Source: Eubacteriales bacterium (lineage in GTDB: Bacteria; Bacillota; Clostridia; Oscillospirales; Oscillospiraceae). From it: DNA of 12,689 nucleotides. The stretch lies in assembly GCA_030528965.1 (NCBI GenBank), contig JAUMXS010000012.1, positions 5,731 through 18,419 of the forward strand. Direction: 5' to 3'. The notes below the pieces were generated by a model. That model worked only from the letters and a program-made list of their open reading frames with translations. It did no database searches and was not told the origin of the DNA. Positions 1 to 7,594 of the stretch are shown one piece after another. The translations under genes were made by a program, and so were the position numbers. Positions within the stretch are counted from its first letter, which is position 1. Every line of letters starts with the position of its first letter.

Positions 1-69
1 GGCGCCTTCGGCGAGCCAGGGATCTGCGTCGTTCCGGGTGATGACCCGGCCGTTTCCGATCAAAAGCAT
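1..69 (-). CDS. Amidohydrolase family protein, N-terminal fragment (gene runs off the window)
   Basis: Only the first 23 codons are inside the window, reading MLLIGNGRVITRNDADPWLA and then EGA on the minus strand from an ATG at 69. The start is secure: an AAGGAGG ribosome site lies at 77-83, 7 bases upstream. The short strand pattern LLIGNGRVIT followed by an acidic stretch and a 'DGA/EGA' turn is the usual first beta-hairpin of metal-dependent amidohydrolases (cytosine deaminase, SsnA and YtcJ-like groups), where the N-terminal strands form a small sandwich domain before the TIM barrel. None of the metal ligands (HxH, later His and Asp) are in view, so substrate and even the exact family are inference. 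It is preceded by a long leader with promoter, structured RNA and terminator (see 70-257), so its expression is probably controlled by transcription attenuation. Confidence 0.6.
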   Translation of the reverse strand, partial: MLLIGNGRVITRNDADPWLAEGA

Positions 70-76
70 ATTGCTG

Positions 77-83
77 CCTCCTT
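77..83 (-). promoter_or_regulatory. Ribosome binding site of the amidohydrolase
   Basis: Minus strand AAGGAGG, 7 bases before the ATG at 69. It sits just beyond the T-run of the leader terminator, so it is transcribed only when termination fails. Confidence 0.85.
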
Positions 84-92
84 ATCAGAAGA

Positions 93-128
93 TGAATAAA
101 AAAATAAGAGCATCCCAAGTGGATGCCC
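93..128 (-). terminator. Intrinsic terminator inside the amidohydrolase leader
   Basis: On the minus strand GGGCATCC and GGATGCTC form an 8-pair stem (one G-U) around the loop ACTTG, followed at once by TTATTTTTTT. There is no gene upstream on this strand for it to end, and it lies between a good promoter (229-257) and the ribosome site at 77-83. That placement is typical of an attenuator, not of a gene-end terminator. The plus strand has an A-run on that side, so it cannot act as a plus-strand terminator. Confidence 0.8.
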
Positions 129-223
129 TGTCCGGAATGGCCGCATGGTCACGGCCCCGGTCGGGCAGTCCCATGACCCGTGTGCTAGACACTTCGTTTC
201 AGCCATTTACCCTATCCTTATTT
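129..223 (-). promoter_or_regulatory. Structured 5' leader RNA, riboswitch-like three-way junction, class not recognised
   Basis: Read on the minus strand, three stems nest into a junction. P1: AATGGCTG (200-207) with CGGCCATT (136-143), 8 pairs including one U-G. P2: GTGT with ACAC around loop CTAGC (180-192). P3: GGTCATGG (171-178) with CCGTGACC (147-154), 8 pairs with one U-G, capped by an inner CCCG/CGGG hairpin (156-165). The junction linkers are AAACGAA, G and AT. The terminator at 93-128 follows directly. A possible switch pairing is TGCCC in the P3 cap (163-167) with GGGCA in the terminator's first arm (124-128). Parts such as GTGTCTAG and GACTG..CCGA faintly recall the ykkC family, but its conserved 3' half was not found, so no class is assigned. 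Structure is by eye; no folding energy or covariation was computed. Confidence 0.55.
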
Positions 224-228
224 CCCTC

Positions 229-257
229 ATCATACCAGACATCGGCCTCGATTGCAA
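229..257 (-). promoter_or_regulatory. Sigma-A promoter for the amidohydrolase leader
   Basis: Minus strand -35 TTGCAA (252-257), a 17-base spacer, and -10 TATGAT (229-234) preceded by TG one base away, an extended -10. Predicted start is near 222-224, giving an untranslated leader of about 150 bases. The rpmB promoter at 7885-7913 has the same -35 and the same spacing. Confidence 0.7.
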
Positions 258-298
258 GGATTTTTCCCGCCGCGCAGCAGGCGCCGGGGAAAAAAGAC

Positions 299-327
299 TT
301 GTGCGGGGAGCGGGCAGCGGTTATACT
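299..327 (+). promoter_or_regulatory. Putative promoter of the glycan/ABC gene run
   Basis: TTGTGC (299-304), exactly 17 bases, then TATACT (322-327). The -10 matches 5 of 6 and the -35 only 3 of 6. It is divergent from the leader promoter at 229-257 and stands about 120 bases before the chosen start of the ligase gene. No terminator was seen between 454 and 3747, so it may serve several genes. Confidence 0.4.
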
Positions 328-453
328 GAGAAAAGGATGCGCACAGCGCTCCGGATGTTGGGATGTTTATGCGGAAGGGGCCGAAAAGTGGGGCGAAATC
401 TTCCTCTGCCGGAGACGGATGGCGGGCATGAGCAGGGAAAAAGCCTGCAAACA

Positions 454-1965
454 ATGGCTTGTCGAATAACGGATATCTATATCTGCGTCATGCTGCTGGT
501 TTTTCCGCTGTTTACGGGGTTTCAGGGCTATGCGAATCTGACGGCTTCCAAATACATCTTTTTTACGGCGGCCTGTATTCTGTGGCTTGCGGGACTGCTT
601 TTCTGTTTTCTGCGCGGACTGCGTGTCCGGTTTCGCCGGGACCCCGCTCTGGGGTGCCTGGTGGTTTTTTTGACAGTCAATGTTCTCTCGGCCCTGCTGT
701 CCCCTTACGGCTCCGCGGCTTTTTTTGGGGCGGCGCGCGGAGGCGGACTGCTGACCGCGCTGCTCACGCTCGCGACGGTGATGGGCGTGTGCCTGTTTTC
801 GGGATTGCGGAAATCCCATGCGGTCTGCCTTGGCGTGTCCGTGACTCTCTGTTCCGTCACGGGCATTCTGCAGCTGCTGGGGGGGAATCCCTTTGGCCTG
901 TTTCCCGGGGGATTGTGCTATTACGATGCGTACATCCGTTTTAACAGCGAATTTCTCGGCACGATCGGAAATGCCGACCTGCATGCGGCGTTTCTGAGTC
1001 TTGCCCTGCCCCTGCTTCTGGGGATCTATATCGAGCGCGGCGGGCGCTGGGCATGGTTCCTGCTGCCTGTGGGACTGGGGACCCTGACGCTGTTTGTCTC
1101 CGGCGTGGCAGGAGGCCTTCTGGCTCTGCTTGCTGCGGCGGCAGTTGCCCTGCCATGGCTGCTTACAGACGGTATGCGTGCCCGCCGGATCCTCATCGCC
1201 GGTGCGGTATTGACGCTTTCGCTGACGATCGCGCTGGCTTTTGGTGCCGAATATGACGGTACAAATCTGCAGCTGTTTTTCAGCCTGTGTGGGCTGCCGC
1301 TGGGTATGCTCGGTCTGGCGTCGGGACTTATGCTTTGCGCTGTTCCGGCCGGACGCATAAAGCGTTTTCCCGCAGGACTGATCCGACGGCTGCTGATCGT
1401 CACGGAGATCCTTGTGCTGGTTCTGGGACTGTGTATCATTTATGCCGCACCGCCTGAGAGCGGGACGCTTTGGGAATTATCCCGTGTGCTCCACGGCGAC
1501 ATTCGTGATTCGTTCGGAAGCAGCCGCATCCGTATCTGGCGGGAGGTGCTGGCGCTTATTTCGGAACGACCTCTGCTTGGAGGCGGGCCGGATACGCTGG
1601 CACTGCGGCTGGATATCGTCTTTTCCCGCTACGCGGAGGCGAGCGGCGTTACGCTCACAGCCTTTATCGATAATGCGCATAACGTCTATCTGGGCCTGCT
1701 GGCGGATACCGGATGGCTGGGGCTTCTCAGCTATCTGGCGGCTATGGCCTGCAGCCTTTTTTCCCGGAATCGGACCGGACGCGCGCCCCTTGCCCTTGCA
1801 CTCATTTCCTGCTGGATCCAGGATCTGTTCGGCCTCGGGCTGCCGATCACCACACCGCTGATGTGGATCCTGTGGGGACTGTTCCTTTCGGAGAAAACCA
1901 TTTTTGCCCCGGGGAGGGATTGGGATGGAAGACAATCTGCGTTTGTCCGCCGGGCCGGAACGTGA
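454..1965 (+). CDS. O-antigen ligase / polymerase-like membrane protein (Wzy_C type)
   Basis: A 503-residue polytopic membrane protein with about ten or more hydrophobic segments. The diagnostic part is near residues 355-425: a polar extracytoplasmic loop with SSRIRIWR (Arg358, Arg360, Arg363), then RPLLGGGPDTL and AFIDNAHNVYL (His409) before GLLADTGWLGLL. This arrangement of arginines, PLLGxGP and HN is the hallmark of the O-antigen ligase/Wzy_C domain, which transfers or polymerises undecaprenyl-linked glycans outside the membrane. In a Gram-positive it would act on a cell-wall or capsular polysaccharide; the glycan cannot be told. Start choice is uncertain: the frame is open from 145, ATG454 places the first membrane segment properly but has a weak ribosome site, and GTG388 has AAGGGG 7 bases upstream. 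Its 3' end overlaps the acyltransferase gene by 41 bases, which implies coupled translation. Confidence 0.8.
   Translation: MACRITDIYICVMLLVFPLFTGFQGYANLTASKYIFFTAACILWLAGLLFCFLRGLRVRFRRDPALGCLVVFLTVNVLSALLSPYGSAAFFGAARGGGLLTALLTLATVMGVCLFSGLRKSHAVCLGVSVTLCSVTGILQLLGGNPFGLFPGGLCYYDAYIRFNSEFLGTIGNADLHAAFLSLALPLLLGIYIERGGRWAWFLLPVGLGTLTLFVSGVAGGLLALLAAAAVALPWLLTDGMRARRILIAGAVLTLSLTIALAFGAEYDGTNLQLFFSLCGLPLGMLGLASGLMLCAVPAGRIKRFPAGLIRRLLIVTEILVLVLGLCIIYAAPPESGTLWELSRVLHGDIRDSFGSSRIRIWREVLALISERPLLGGGPDTLALRLDIVFSRYAEASGVTLTAFIDNAHNVYLGLLADTGWLGLLSYLAAMACSLFSRNRTGRAPLALALISCWIQDLFGLGLPITTPLMWILWGLFLSEKTIFAPGRDWDGRQSAFVRRAGT
1911..1919 (+). promoter_or_regulatory. Ribosome site deciding the acyltransferase start
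   Basis: GGGGAGGGA ends 5 bases before ATG1925, inside the end of the ligase gene. It favours ATG1925 over the in-frame TTG at 1904. Confidence 0.65.
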
Positions 1966-3007
1966 CCCGGCGCTGGATATCCTGAAATGTATCTGCTGTG
2001 TCGGAGTGATCATCATTCACACAGCCTCGCTGGGCTTTTCCACATACATCGTGCGCTGCTTCAACTGGATGTCCTCCGCTGCTTGGAGCTGCATGTTCCG
2101 GTTTTGTGTGCCGGTGTTTCTGATGTGTACCGGCGCGGTGCTGCTTGACCCGCAGAAAGAGATGAGCATCCGAAGGATCATGACGCGGTATTTTTTGCGC
2201 ATGCTGCTGATCCTGATGTTCTGGTCCCTGATGTATGACCTGTACTTTGTTGCAGCCAAACTGGTTTTGTACCGGGAATACGAAGCCGGAGCCTTTTTGC
2301 AGGCCTTTGTGAATACACTGACTTTCCGGCATTATTTTCATCTGTACTATCTGCAGATGCTGCTGATCTTTTATCTTTTCCTCCCGGCGCTCCGGGTCTT
2401 TACGGCACATGCCGACCGGAATGTGTTCCGGTATATTCTGATCATCTGGTTCATTCTGGGCATCGTGTTCCCGTATGTATGGAAGTTCGAGCCTATGGCC
2501 TCCAACGACGGGGTGCCGGCGCAGTATCCTCTGAGCAATACCTATGCCGCCATCGGCTATGCCATGCTGGGCTGGTATGTGCGGTCCTCCAGACCCGGAC
2601 GGGAACAGGCGGGACGGTATATCGGACTTCTGATTTTGGGCTATGCTCTTGTATTCGGCGGGACGGTGGCGGTGTCGCTGTACCTCGACACACCGTACGG
2701 GGATCTCATGGAGGGAATGACCCCCGGCGTGGCACTGATGGCGCTCGGCCTGTTCGGGACGGTGTCGTCCCTCACGGCCGGGAAAGGCCCGATGCCGCGG
2801 GCGGAACGATTCGCGCGTGCCAGCTTCTGTATTTATCTCATCCATCATTTCTTCGTGCTGGCTTTCCGCGGACTGAACATCAATGTATATCTGTTCTACT
2901 GTTTGTTTTCCATCCCGGTCCTCTCGGCGGCGGTGCTGCTCCTGAGTGTGCTTGGGTATCTGGTTTTGTCCCGGACCCCCTTTGTGAAGGACCATCTGAT
3001 CCAATAG
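1925..3007 (+). CDS. Acyltransferase 3 family integral membrane protein
   Basis: A 360-residue protein of roughly ten membrane segments. The N-terminal signature RDPALDILKCICCVGVIIIH (residues 13-32) has the conserved Asp, Lys and first-helix His32 of the acyltransferase-3 (OafA/WecH-like) family, and the C-terminal helix SFCIYLIHHFFVLAF is also typical. Members move acetyl or other acyl groups from the cytoplasmic side onto sugars of surface polysaccharides, peptidoglycan or teichoic acids. The start ATG1925 is backed by GGGGAGGGA and lies inside the upstream O-antigen-ligase-like gene, so the two are probably translated together. The pairing with a glycan ligase supports O-acylation of the same polymer; the acceptor itself is inference. 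There is no fused SGNH domain, so it is the short form. Stop TAG lies 38 bases before the ABC ATPase gene. Confidence 0.85.
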   Translation: MEDNLRLSAGPERDPALDILKCICCVGVIIIHTASLGFSTYIVRCFNWMSSAAWSCMFRFCVPVFLMCTGAVLLDPQKEMSIRRIMTRYFLRMLLILMFWSLMYDLYFVAAKLVLYREYEAGAFLQAFVNTLTFRHYFHLYYLQMLLIFYLFLPALRVFTAHADRNVFRYILIIWFILGIVFPYVWKFEPMASNDGVPAQYPLSNTYAAIGYAMLGWYVRSSRPGREQAGRYIGLLILGYALVFGGTVAVSLYLDTPYGDLMEGMTPGVALMALGLFGTVSSLTAGKGPMPRAERFARASFCIYLIHHFFVLAFRGLNINVYLFYCLFSIPVLSAAVLLLSVLGYLVLSRTPFVKDHLIQ

Positions 3008-3045
3008 GGAAGGGGACGATAAATTTCCGGAACGGCGGTGAAAAC

Positions 3046-3747
3046 ATGGCTTTTGTGGAATTTAAAAACGTAAAAAAGACCTATGTTATCGGCGAAGTGC
3101 AGATCGAAGCGCTGCGCGATGCGACGTTTACCATTGAAAAAGGAGAGATCTGCGTCATCGTGGGCGCCTCCGGCGCGGGAAAAACCACGCTGCTCAATAT
3201 TCTCGGCGGTATGGATACCCTTACCTCGGGGACGGTCCTGCTGGACGGAGAGGAGATTTCGCGGCTCAATTCCAAACAGCTGACGACCTACCGGCGGCTG
3301 GATGTGGGGTTCGTATTCCAGTTTTATAACCTAATTCAGAACCTCACGGCGCTGGAAAACGTGGAACTGTCGGCGCAGATCTGTCAGGATCCGCTGGATG
3401 CGGAGACGGTCCTGCGTGAAGTCGGACTGGGTGAGCGTCTGGATAATTTTCCCGCACAGCTCTCCGGCGGTGAACAGCAGCGCGTGGCGATCGCCCGCGC
3501 TCTGGCCAAAAATCCCAAGCTGCTGCTCTGCGATGAGCCGACCGGTGCGCTGGATTACAATACCGGCAAGGCCATTCTGCAGCTTCTGCAGGATACCTCC
3601 CGCAAAACAGGCATGACAGTGGTCATCATCACCCATAACTCCGCCCTTACGGCCATGGCCGATCGGGTCATCCGTGTGAAGAGCGGTATGGTTACGTCCG
3701 TGCGCTGCAACGAGAATCCCCTGCCGGTATCGGAGATCGAGTGGTAA
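3046..3747 (+). CDS. ABC transporter ATP-binding protein, MacB/LolD type
   Basis: A complete 233-residue nucleotide-binding subunit. Visible motifs: Walker A GASGAGKT (40-47), Q-loop Gln92 in [22 protein letters not shown] signature [15 protein letters not shown] (139-153), Walker B LLLCDEP with catalytic Glu164, D-loop GALD, and switch His197 in ITHN. The sequence [16 protein letters not shown] and the DEPTGALD ending are characteristic of the mechanotransmission (MacB, LolD, FtsE, BceA) class that works with FtsX-like permeases instead of classic transport channels. It is cytoplasmic and membrane-associated through its partner, almost certainly the large permease gene that begins 79 bases downstream. 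ATG3046 is preceded by the weak site GGCGGTG. It follows the acyltransferase by 38 bases with no terminator, so it can be read from the same transcript. Confidence 0.93.
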   Translation: MAFVEFKNVKKTYVIGEVQIEALRDATFTIEKGEICVIVGASGAGKTTLLNILGGMDTLTSGTVLLDGEEISRLNSKQLTTYRRLDVGFVFQFYNLIQNLTALENVELSAQICQDPLDAETVLREVGLGERLDNFPAQLSGGEQQRVAIARALAKNPKLLLCDEPTGALDYNTGKAILQLLQDTSRKTGMTVVIITHNSALTAMADRVIRVKSGMVTSVRCNENPLPVSEIEW

Positions 3748-3773
3748 CTGTTTTCGAATATTCGGATTATAAT
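3745..3773 (+). promoter_or_regulatory. Possible internal promoter before the permease
   Basis: A perfect TATAAT lies at 3768-3773, but the region 17 bases upstream (TAACTG) is a poor -35. Two perfect 10-base palindromes sit beside it, CGAATATTCG at 3755-3764 and ATATCGATAT at 3777-3786, which could be operator half-sites. The 79-base gap is AT-rich compared with its surroundings. Confidence 0.3.
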
Positions 3774-3826
3774 AAGATATCGATATAGCAGAGACAGATT
3801 TACAGAGAAAGAGAAAGAAGACAGAG

Positions 3827-6800
3827 ATGCAAACAGGGCTGCGGAAAAATATAATACGTTCCATTCGCGGCTCTATGGGCCGCTTTTTGGCGATCCTCTG
3901 TATTATTGCGCTGGGTTCCGGTTTTTTGGCCGGGCTGACGGTTTCCGAGGACGCCATGCTCCGGACGGCGGACAGGTATCTCACAGCGCAGAATTTCTAT
4001 GATTACCGCCTGCTCTCGACGCTGGGCTTCCAGGAGGAACAACTGGAGGCTGTGGCGGCGATCGAGGGAGTGGAGACGGCGGAAGGCGGACGTGCGCAGG
4101 ATATTATCTGTCACATGGAGGGTAGCAGTTCTGAGTTTGTGCTGCATACGATGTCTCTTCCGGAACTTATCAATCTGCCCACGGTGACGGCGGGACGGCT
4201 GCCCGAAAAACCGGGCGAATGTCTGGCGGACAGCAATGTCTTTTCGGAAGAGGATATCGGAAAGGTCATCTGCCTTTCCGATACCAACGATCCGGACGAT
4301 CTGGACTTTTTCACCCGGCGGAAGTTCACGATCGTGGGGATCGCGCTTTCACCGCTGTATATGAACTATGAGCGCGGCGCGACCTCGCTCGGAAACGGCT
4401 CCATCCGCGCCTTCGTTTTCATTCCGGCGGAGAGCTATGATATGGACTTTTACACGGATATCTACCTGACTCTGGATGAGGGCGGATATCTCTATAACGA
4501 TACATACGAGAGCGCGGCGGATGCGATGGAACAGGCTGTCACGGAAGCCGGCGAACTCCAGGCGGATAAGAGATATCAGGGGATCCTGGCAGATGCCTGG
4601 GAAGAGATATACGACGCGGAGGAAGAACTGCGCGACGGTGAAGCGGAATATGCCGAGGAAAAGGCGAAAGCACTGCAGGAACTGCAGGATGCACTGCAGG
4701 AACTGCTGGAAGCGGAACAGGATATTGCCGACGGCGCACAGGAGATCGCGGATGGATGGATAGAACTCCGCGAGGAGTCCGAAAAGGCGCGGCAGGAACT
4801 TTTGGATGCCGAAGAAGAGCTGAAAGAAGCCGAGGAAAAGCTGCGTGACGGCGAAGAGGAGTACGAAGACGGACTGAAGAAACTGCAGGAGGCCCGGCTG
4901 GAATACGAAGATGGTCTGCAGAAATACAACGAGGGCTATCAGGACTATCTGGATGGTCTGGCGGAATATGAAGACGGTCTGGCGCAATATGAGGAAGCGC
5001 GCCGGGCATACAGCTCCGGAGGCGGTCAGATAGGAGATGCGAAAGAACAACTCGCCGCGGCGCAGGAACAGTATGAACAGCTGAGCGGTCTGTACGGCGC
5101 AGTGTCGGGGATCGCTGCCGGCATGGGCATGGATCCCGGTACCTTTGCGGCCTTTTTGCAGGGGCAGCTGGCAGCGGCGGAAGCCGGAGACCCGACAGCG
5201 CAGGGAACGGTTGCCATGCTTGACGCCTCTTTGTCTGCCTACGGTATGTCGGCGGCTTCTTTGTCCGCTGCGTGGCAGACGGCGGATGCGCAACTGCGTG
5301 CGCAGGGATATTCGGAAGGCTTGACGCAGCAGACTCTCTCCCGGGTGAAAGCATCGTTGGATGAGGGACAGCTCGCCTATAATCAGGGCGCGGAAACCAT
5401 GGAGCGCGCCTGGTGGCAGCTCACGATGGCGAAAGAGCAGCTCAATGAGGCAAAGGATGAGCTGGACAATGCGCGGAGAGAACTGGAAGATGCCCGAAAG
5501 GAACTGGAAGAGGGCGAGAAGGAACTGCTGGACGGAGAACGTGAGCTGGAAGACGCCCGAAAAGAACTGGACGACGGCTGGCAGGAATATACCGATGGTC
5601 TGCAGGAGGTCGCTGACGGCTGGGTCACGCTTGAACAGGAGACTGCCGATGCGGAAGCGGAGCTTCGGGATGCGGAGGCGGAACTGGCGGATGGACGAAT
5701 CGAATTGGCGGACGGCTGGGTCGAATACAATGACGGCACAGCGGAAGCAGAGGCGGAATTTGCCGATGCGGAAGCCGAACTTGAGGATGCGCGCCGGGAG
5801 ATCGACGATGCCAAAGAGGAACTGAACGATCTCAAGAAACCGACTTTGTATGTCCTGCGGCGTTCGGCCAACGTGGGGTATGTCTGTTTTCAGAACGATG
5901 CGTCCATCGTGGCGGGCATTGCCACGATTTTTCCGATCTTCTTTTTCCTTGTTGCGGCGCTGGTGTGCATTACGACCATGACGCGCATGGTGGATGAGCA
6001 GCGGACGGAGACCGGCACATTCAAGGCGCTGGGCTACGGAAGCGGTGCGATCATGATGCGCTTTCTCATCTATTCCGGAAGCGCGGCACTCATCGGCTGC
6101 ACATTGGGCGTTTGGCTGGGTAGTTTCGCCCTGCCTGCCGTGATCTGGAAGGCCTATTCTTCCATGTATCATTTCTCGGAAAAGCTTCTTTTCTATTTCG
6201 ATATAAAACTTGCCGCGGCGATCGTGCTGTCCTTCGTGCTCTGCACCTTCGGCGCCACATGGTATGCCTGCAGCCGTGATCTGGCGGAGGCGCCGGCAGA
6301 ACTCATCCGCCCGCGAGCTCCGAAAGCCGGCCGCCGCACCGTGCTGGAGCGGATCCCCTTCTTCTGGAACCGGCTGAACTTCTTCGGGAAGGTTTCCATG
6401 CGGAATATTTTGCGGTACAAGCAGAGACTGTTTATGATGGTACTCGGCATCGGCGGCTGTATGGCACTGCTCATCACCGGCTTCGGTATTATGGACTCCG
6501 TTAACGGCGTGGTGGATTATCAGTATGAGGAGATCACGCTTTATGACGGCTCTGTCAGTTTTCGGGAAGAACTGACGGAGGCGGACCGTGCGGAATTTCT
6601 CGGCGAATGTGGGGACGTGATCGAAGAGATCGTGTTCCAGCACGAGAGCGCGACGGACGCGACCGCCGATGGCGTCACAAAGACGACGACGCTTCTGGCA
6701 CCGGAGACAGAGGATTACAGCGCATTTATCGATCTGCATGCCGACGGGCAGCCGATACCTTTGCCGGGGCTGCATGAGGCTGTGATCAACGACAATCTGG

Positions 6801-7501
6801 CCGATACGCTGGGTCTGCGTGTGGGCGACAGTTTCACGACGCTCAACAGTGACATGGAGCAGCTCGTCCTGAAGGTTTCCGGCATTTACGAAAACCACGT
6901 CGAAAATTACTGCATCATCCGTCCGGAAACCTATGCGGCACAGCTGGGAGGGACTTGTCCGATCCAGTCCGCTTATGTGAATTTCCGGGAAGGCGAGGAT
7001 ATATACACCGGCTCCGCAAAACTTCTGAGCAATGATCTTGTGGGTAATGTTTCCCTCTGCGCGGATATGCGTGACCGCCTGGCCACCTCGCTGCAGAGTA
7101 TGGGCTATATCATTATTGCCGTGGTGGTCAGTGCCGGGGCCCTGGCGTTTATCGTGCTTTATAACCTGACGAATATCAACATCAACGAACGCATCCGGGA
7201 GATCGCCACCATCAAGGTGCTGGGGTTCTATCCGCGGGAGACAGCCTGGTATGTGTTCCGGGAGAACATCGTGCTTACCCTGCTGGGGGCGCTTGCGGGC
7301 ATTCCCATGGGTATCGGACTGCATCGGTTCGTGATGTATAATGTCAAGATTGATCTGATGCGTTTTGACGTGCGGATCAGCCTGATGAGCTTTGTGATCT
7401 GTTTCGTCCTTACGATCGTGTTTTCTCTGCTGGTCGACTGGATCATGCTCCCACGCCTGCGGAAGATCAATATGGCGGAGTCGCTCAAATCCATTGAATG
7501 A
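3827..7501 (+). CDS. FtsX-like ABC permease with giant coiled-coil hairpin
   Basis: A 1224-residue permease. Transmembrane helices are seen near residues 20-38, 694-720, 742-770, 795-815, 868-893, 1092-1113, 1149-1170 and 1187-1210, that is two MacB-like 1+3 sets. Each three-helix set carries the FtsX pattern (MTRMVDEQRTETGTFKALGY and ININERIREIATIKVLGFYP), the cytoplasmic coupling helix that meets the ATPase. Residues 40-240 and 894-1090 are extracytoplasmic domains. Between the first helix and the first three-helix set is a strongly charged insert (about 245-668) rich in repeats such as LxDGxxEY. It reads as two long helical arms (about 245-391 and 508-667) joined by an Ala/Gly/Ser-rich tip, so probably an antiparallel coiled-coil rod projecting outside. 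It pairs with the preceding ATPase. Such permeases in Clostridia use ATP to move envelope components or signal mechanically; the substrate is unknown. The ribosome site is weak (GAAAGAAG). Confidence 0.88.
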   Translation: MQTGLRKNIIRSIRGSMGRFLAILCIIALGSGFLAGLTVSEDAMLRTADRYLTAQNFYDYRLLSTLGFQEEQLEAVAAIEGVETAEGGRAQDIICHMEGSSSEFVLHTMSLPELINLPTVTAGRLPEKPGECLADSNVFSEEDIGKVICLSDTNDPDDLDFFTRRKFTIVGIALSPLYMNYERGATSLGNGSIRAFVFIPAESYDMDFYTDIYLTLDEGGYLYNDTYESAADAMEQAVTEAGELQADKRYQGILADAWEEIYDAEEELRDGEAEYAEEKAKALQELQDALQELLEAEQDIADGAQEIADGWIELREESEKARQELLDAEEELKEAEEKLRDGEEEYEDGLKKLQEARLEYEDGLQKYNEGYQDYLDGLAEYEDGLAQYEEARRAYSSGGGQIGDAKEQLAAAQEQYEQLSGLYGAVSGIAAGMGMDPGTFAAFLQGQLAAAEAGDPTAQGTVAMLDASLSAYGMSAASLSAAWQTADAQLRAQGYSEGLTQQTLSRVKASLDEGQLAYNQGAETMERAWWQLTMAKEQLNEAKDELDNARRELEDARKELEEGEKELLDGERELEDARKELDDGWQEYTDGLQEVADGWVTLEQETADAEAELRDAEAELADGRIELADGWVEYNDGTAEAEAEFADAEAELEDARREIDDAKEELNDLKKPTLYVLRRSANVGYVCFQNDASIVAGIATIFPIFFFLVAALVCITTMTRMVDEQRTETGTFKALGYGSGAIMMRFLIYSGSAALIGCTLGVWLGSFALPAVIWKAYSSMYHFSEKLLFYFDIKLAAAIVLSFVLCTFGATWYACSRDLAEAPAELIRPRAPKAGRRTVLERIPFFWNRLNFFGKVSMRNILRYKQRLFMMVLGIGGCMALLITGFGIMDSVNGVVDYQYEEITLYDGSVSFREELTEADRAEFLGECGDVIEEIVFQHESATDATADGVTKTTTLLAPETEDYSAFIDLHADGQPIPLPGLHEAVINDNLADTLGLRVGDSFTTLNSDMEQLVLKVSGIYENHVENYCIIRPETYAAQLGGTCPIQSAYVNFREGEDIYTGSAKLLSNDLVGNVSLCADMRDRLATSLQSMGYIIIAVVVSAGALAFIVLYNLTNININERIREIATIKVLGFYPRETAWYVFRENIVLTLLGALAGIPMGIGLHRFVMYNVKIDLMRFDVRISLMSFVICFVLTIVFSLLVDWIMLPRLRKINMAESLKSIE
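4560..5828 (+). repeat. Degenerate heptad repeats encoding the permease coiled coil
   Basis: GAAGACGG, GAACTGGAAGA, CTGCAGGA and GCGGATGG-like words recur through the DNA of the two helical arms. In protein they are 7-residue periods with Leu/Tyr and Asp-Gly positions (for example YxDGLxEYxDGLAQY). The repeats are diverged, not tandem identical units, so they reflect protein periodicity and probable past internal duplication. Confidence 0.6.
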
Positions 7502-7527
7502 TACATAAATGTTCGGGAGAACAAAAA

Positions 7528-7566
7528 ACCGTCCCGTCCGCTGTTTGCGGACAGGACGGTTTTCTT
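7528..7566 (+). terminator. Strong bidirectional terminator ending the glycan/ABC run
   Basis: ACCGTCCCGTCCGC (7528-7541) pairs with GCGGACAGGACGGT (7547-7560), 14 positions with a single C-A mismatch around the loop TGTTT. It is followed by TTTTCTT on the plus strand and reads into TTTTTTG on the minus strand. It starts 27 bases after the permease stop and separates the convergent rpmB gene. Confidence 0.88.
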
Positions 7567-7594
7567 ATGGTGAGAGGAAAAACCCCCGAAAATC

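Noticed and set aside
129..223. T-box, SAM or purine riboswitch identity for the leader
   Set aside because: The T-box AGGGTGGNACCGCG bulge, the SAM box core and the purine-junction TATA/TTTCTACC signatures were looked for and not found.
145..453. N-terminal extension of the ligase frame
   Set aside because: The stretch crosses the divergent promoters and the leader RNA, and its translation is Arg/Gly-rich with no membrane or domain pattern; it is treated as non-coding, though a GTG start at 388 remains possible.
38..469. 143-codon plus-strand frame across the leader region
   Set aside because: It runs through the amidohydrolase start, the attenuator and both promoters, has no ribosome site and no recognisable protein features.
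2479..3045. In-frame extension upstream of the ABC ATPase into the acyltransferase gene
   Set aside because: The ATPase family begins at [13 protein letters not shown] (3046); the upstream part is an out-of-frame reading of the acyltransferase.
4600..5830. Possible CRISPR-like or tandem DNA repeat array
   Set aside because: The repeated words are diverged and follow codon phase inside a coiled coil; no constant repeat and spacer lengths are present.
4349..7324. Very long open frame on the minus strand opposite the permease (991 codons)
   Set aside because: It mirrors the permease's biased codons, has low-complexity translation without family motifs and no ribosome site; the plus-strand permease is clearly the real gene.
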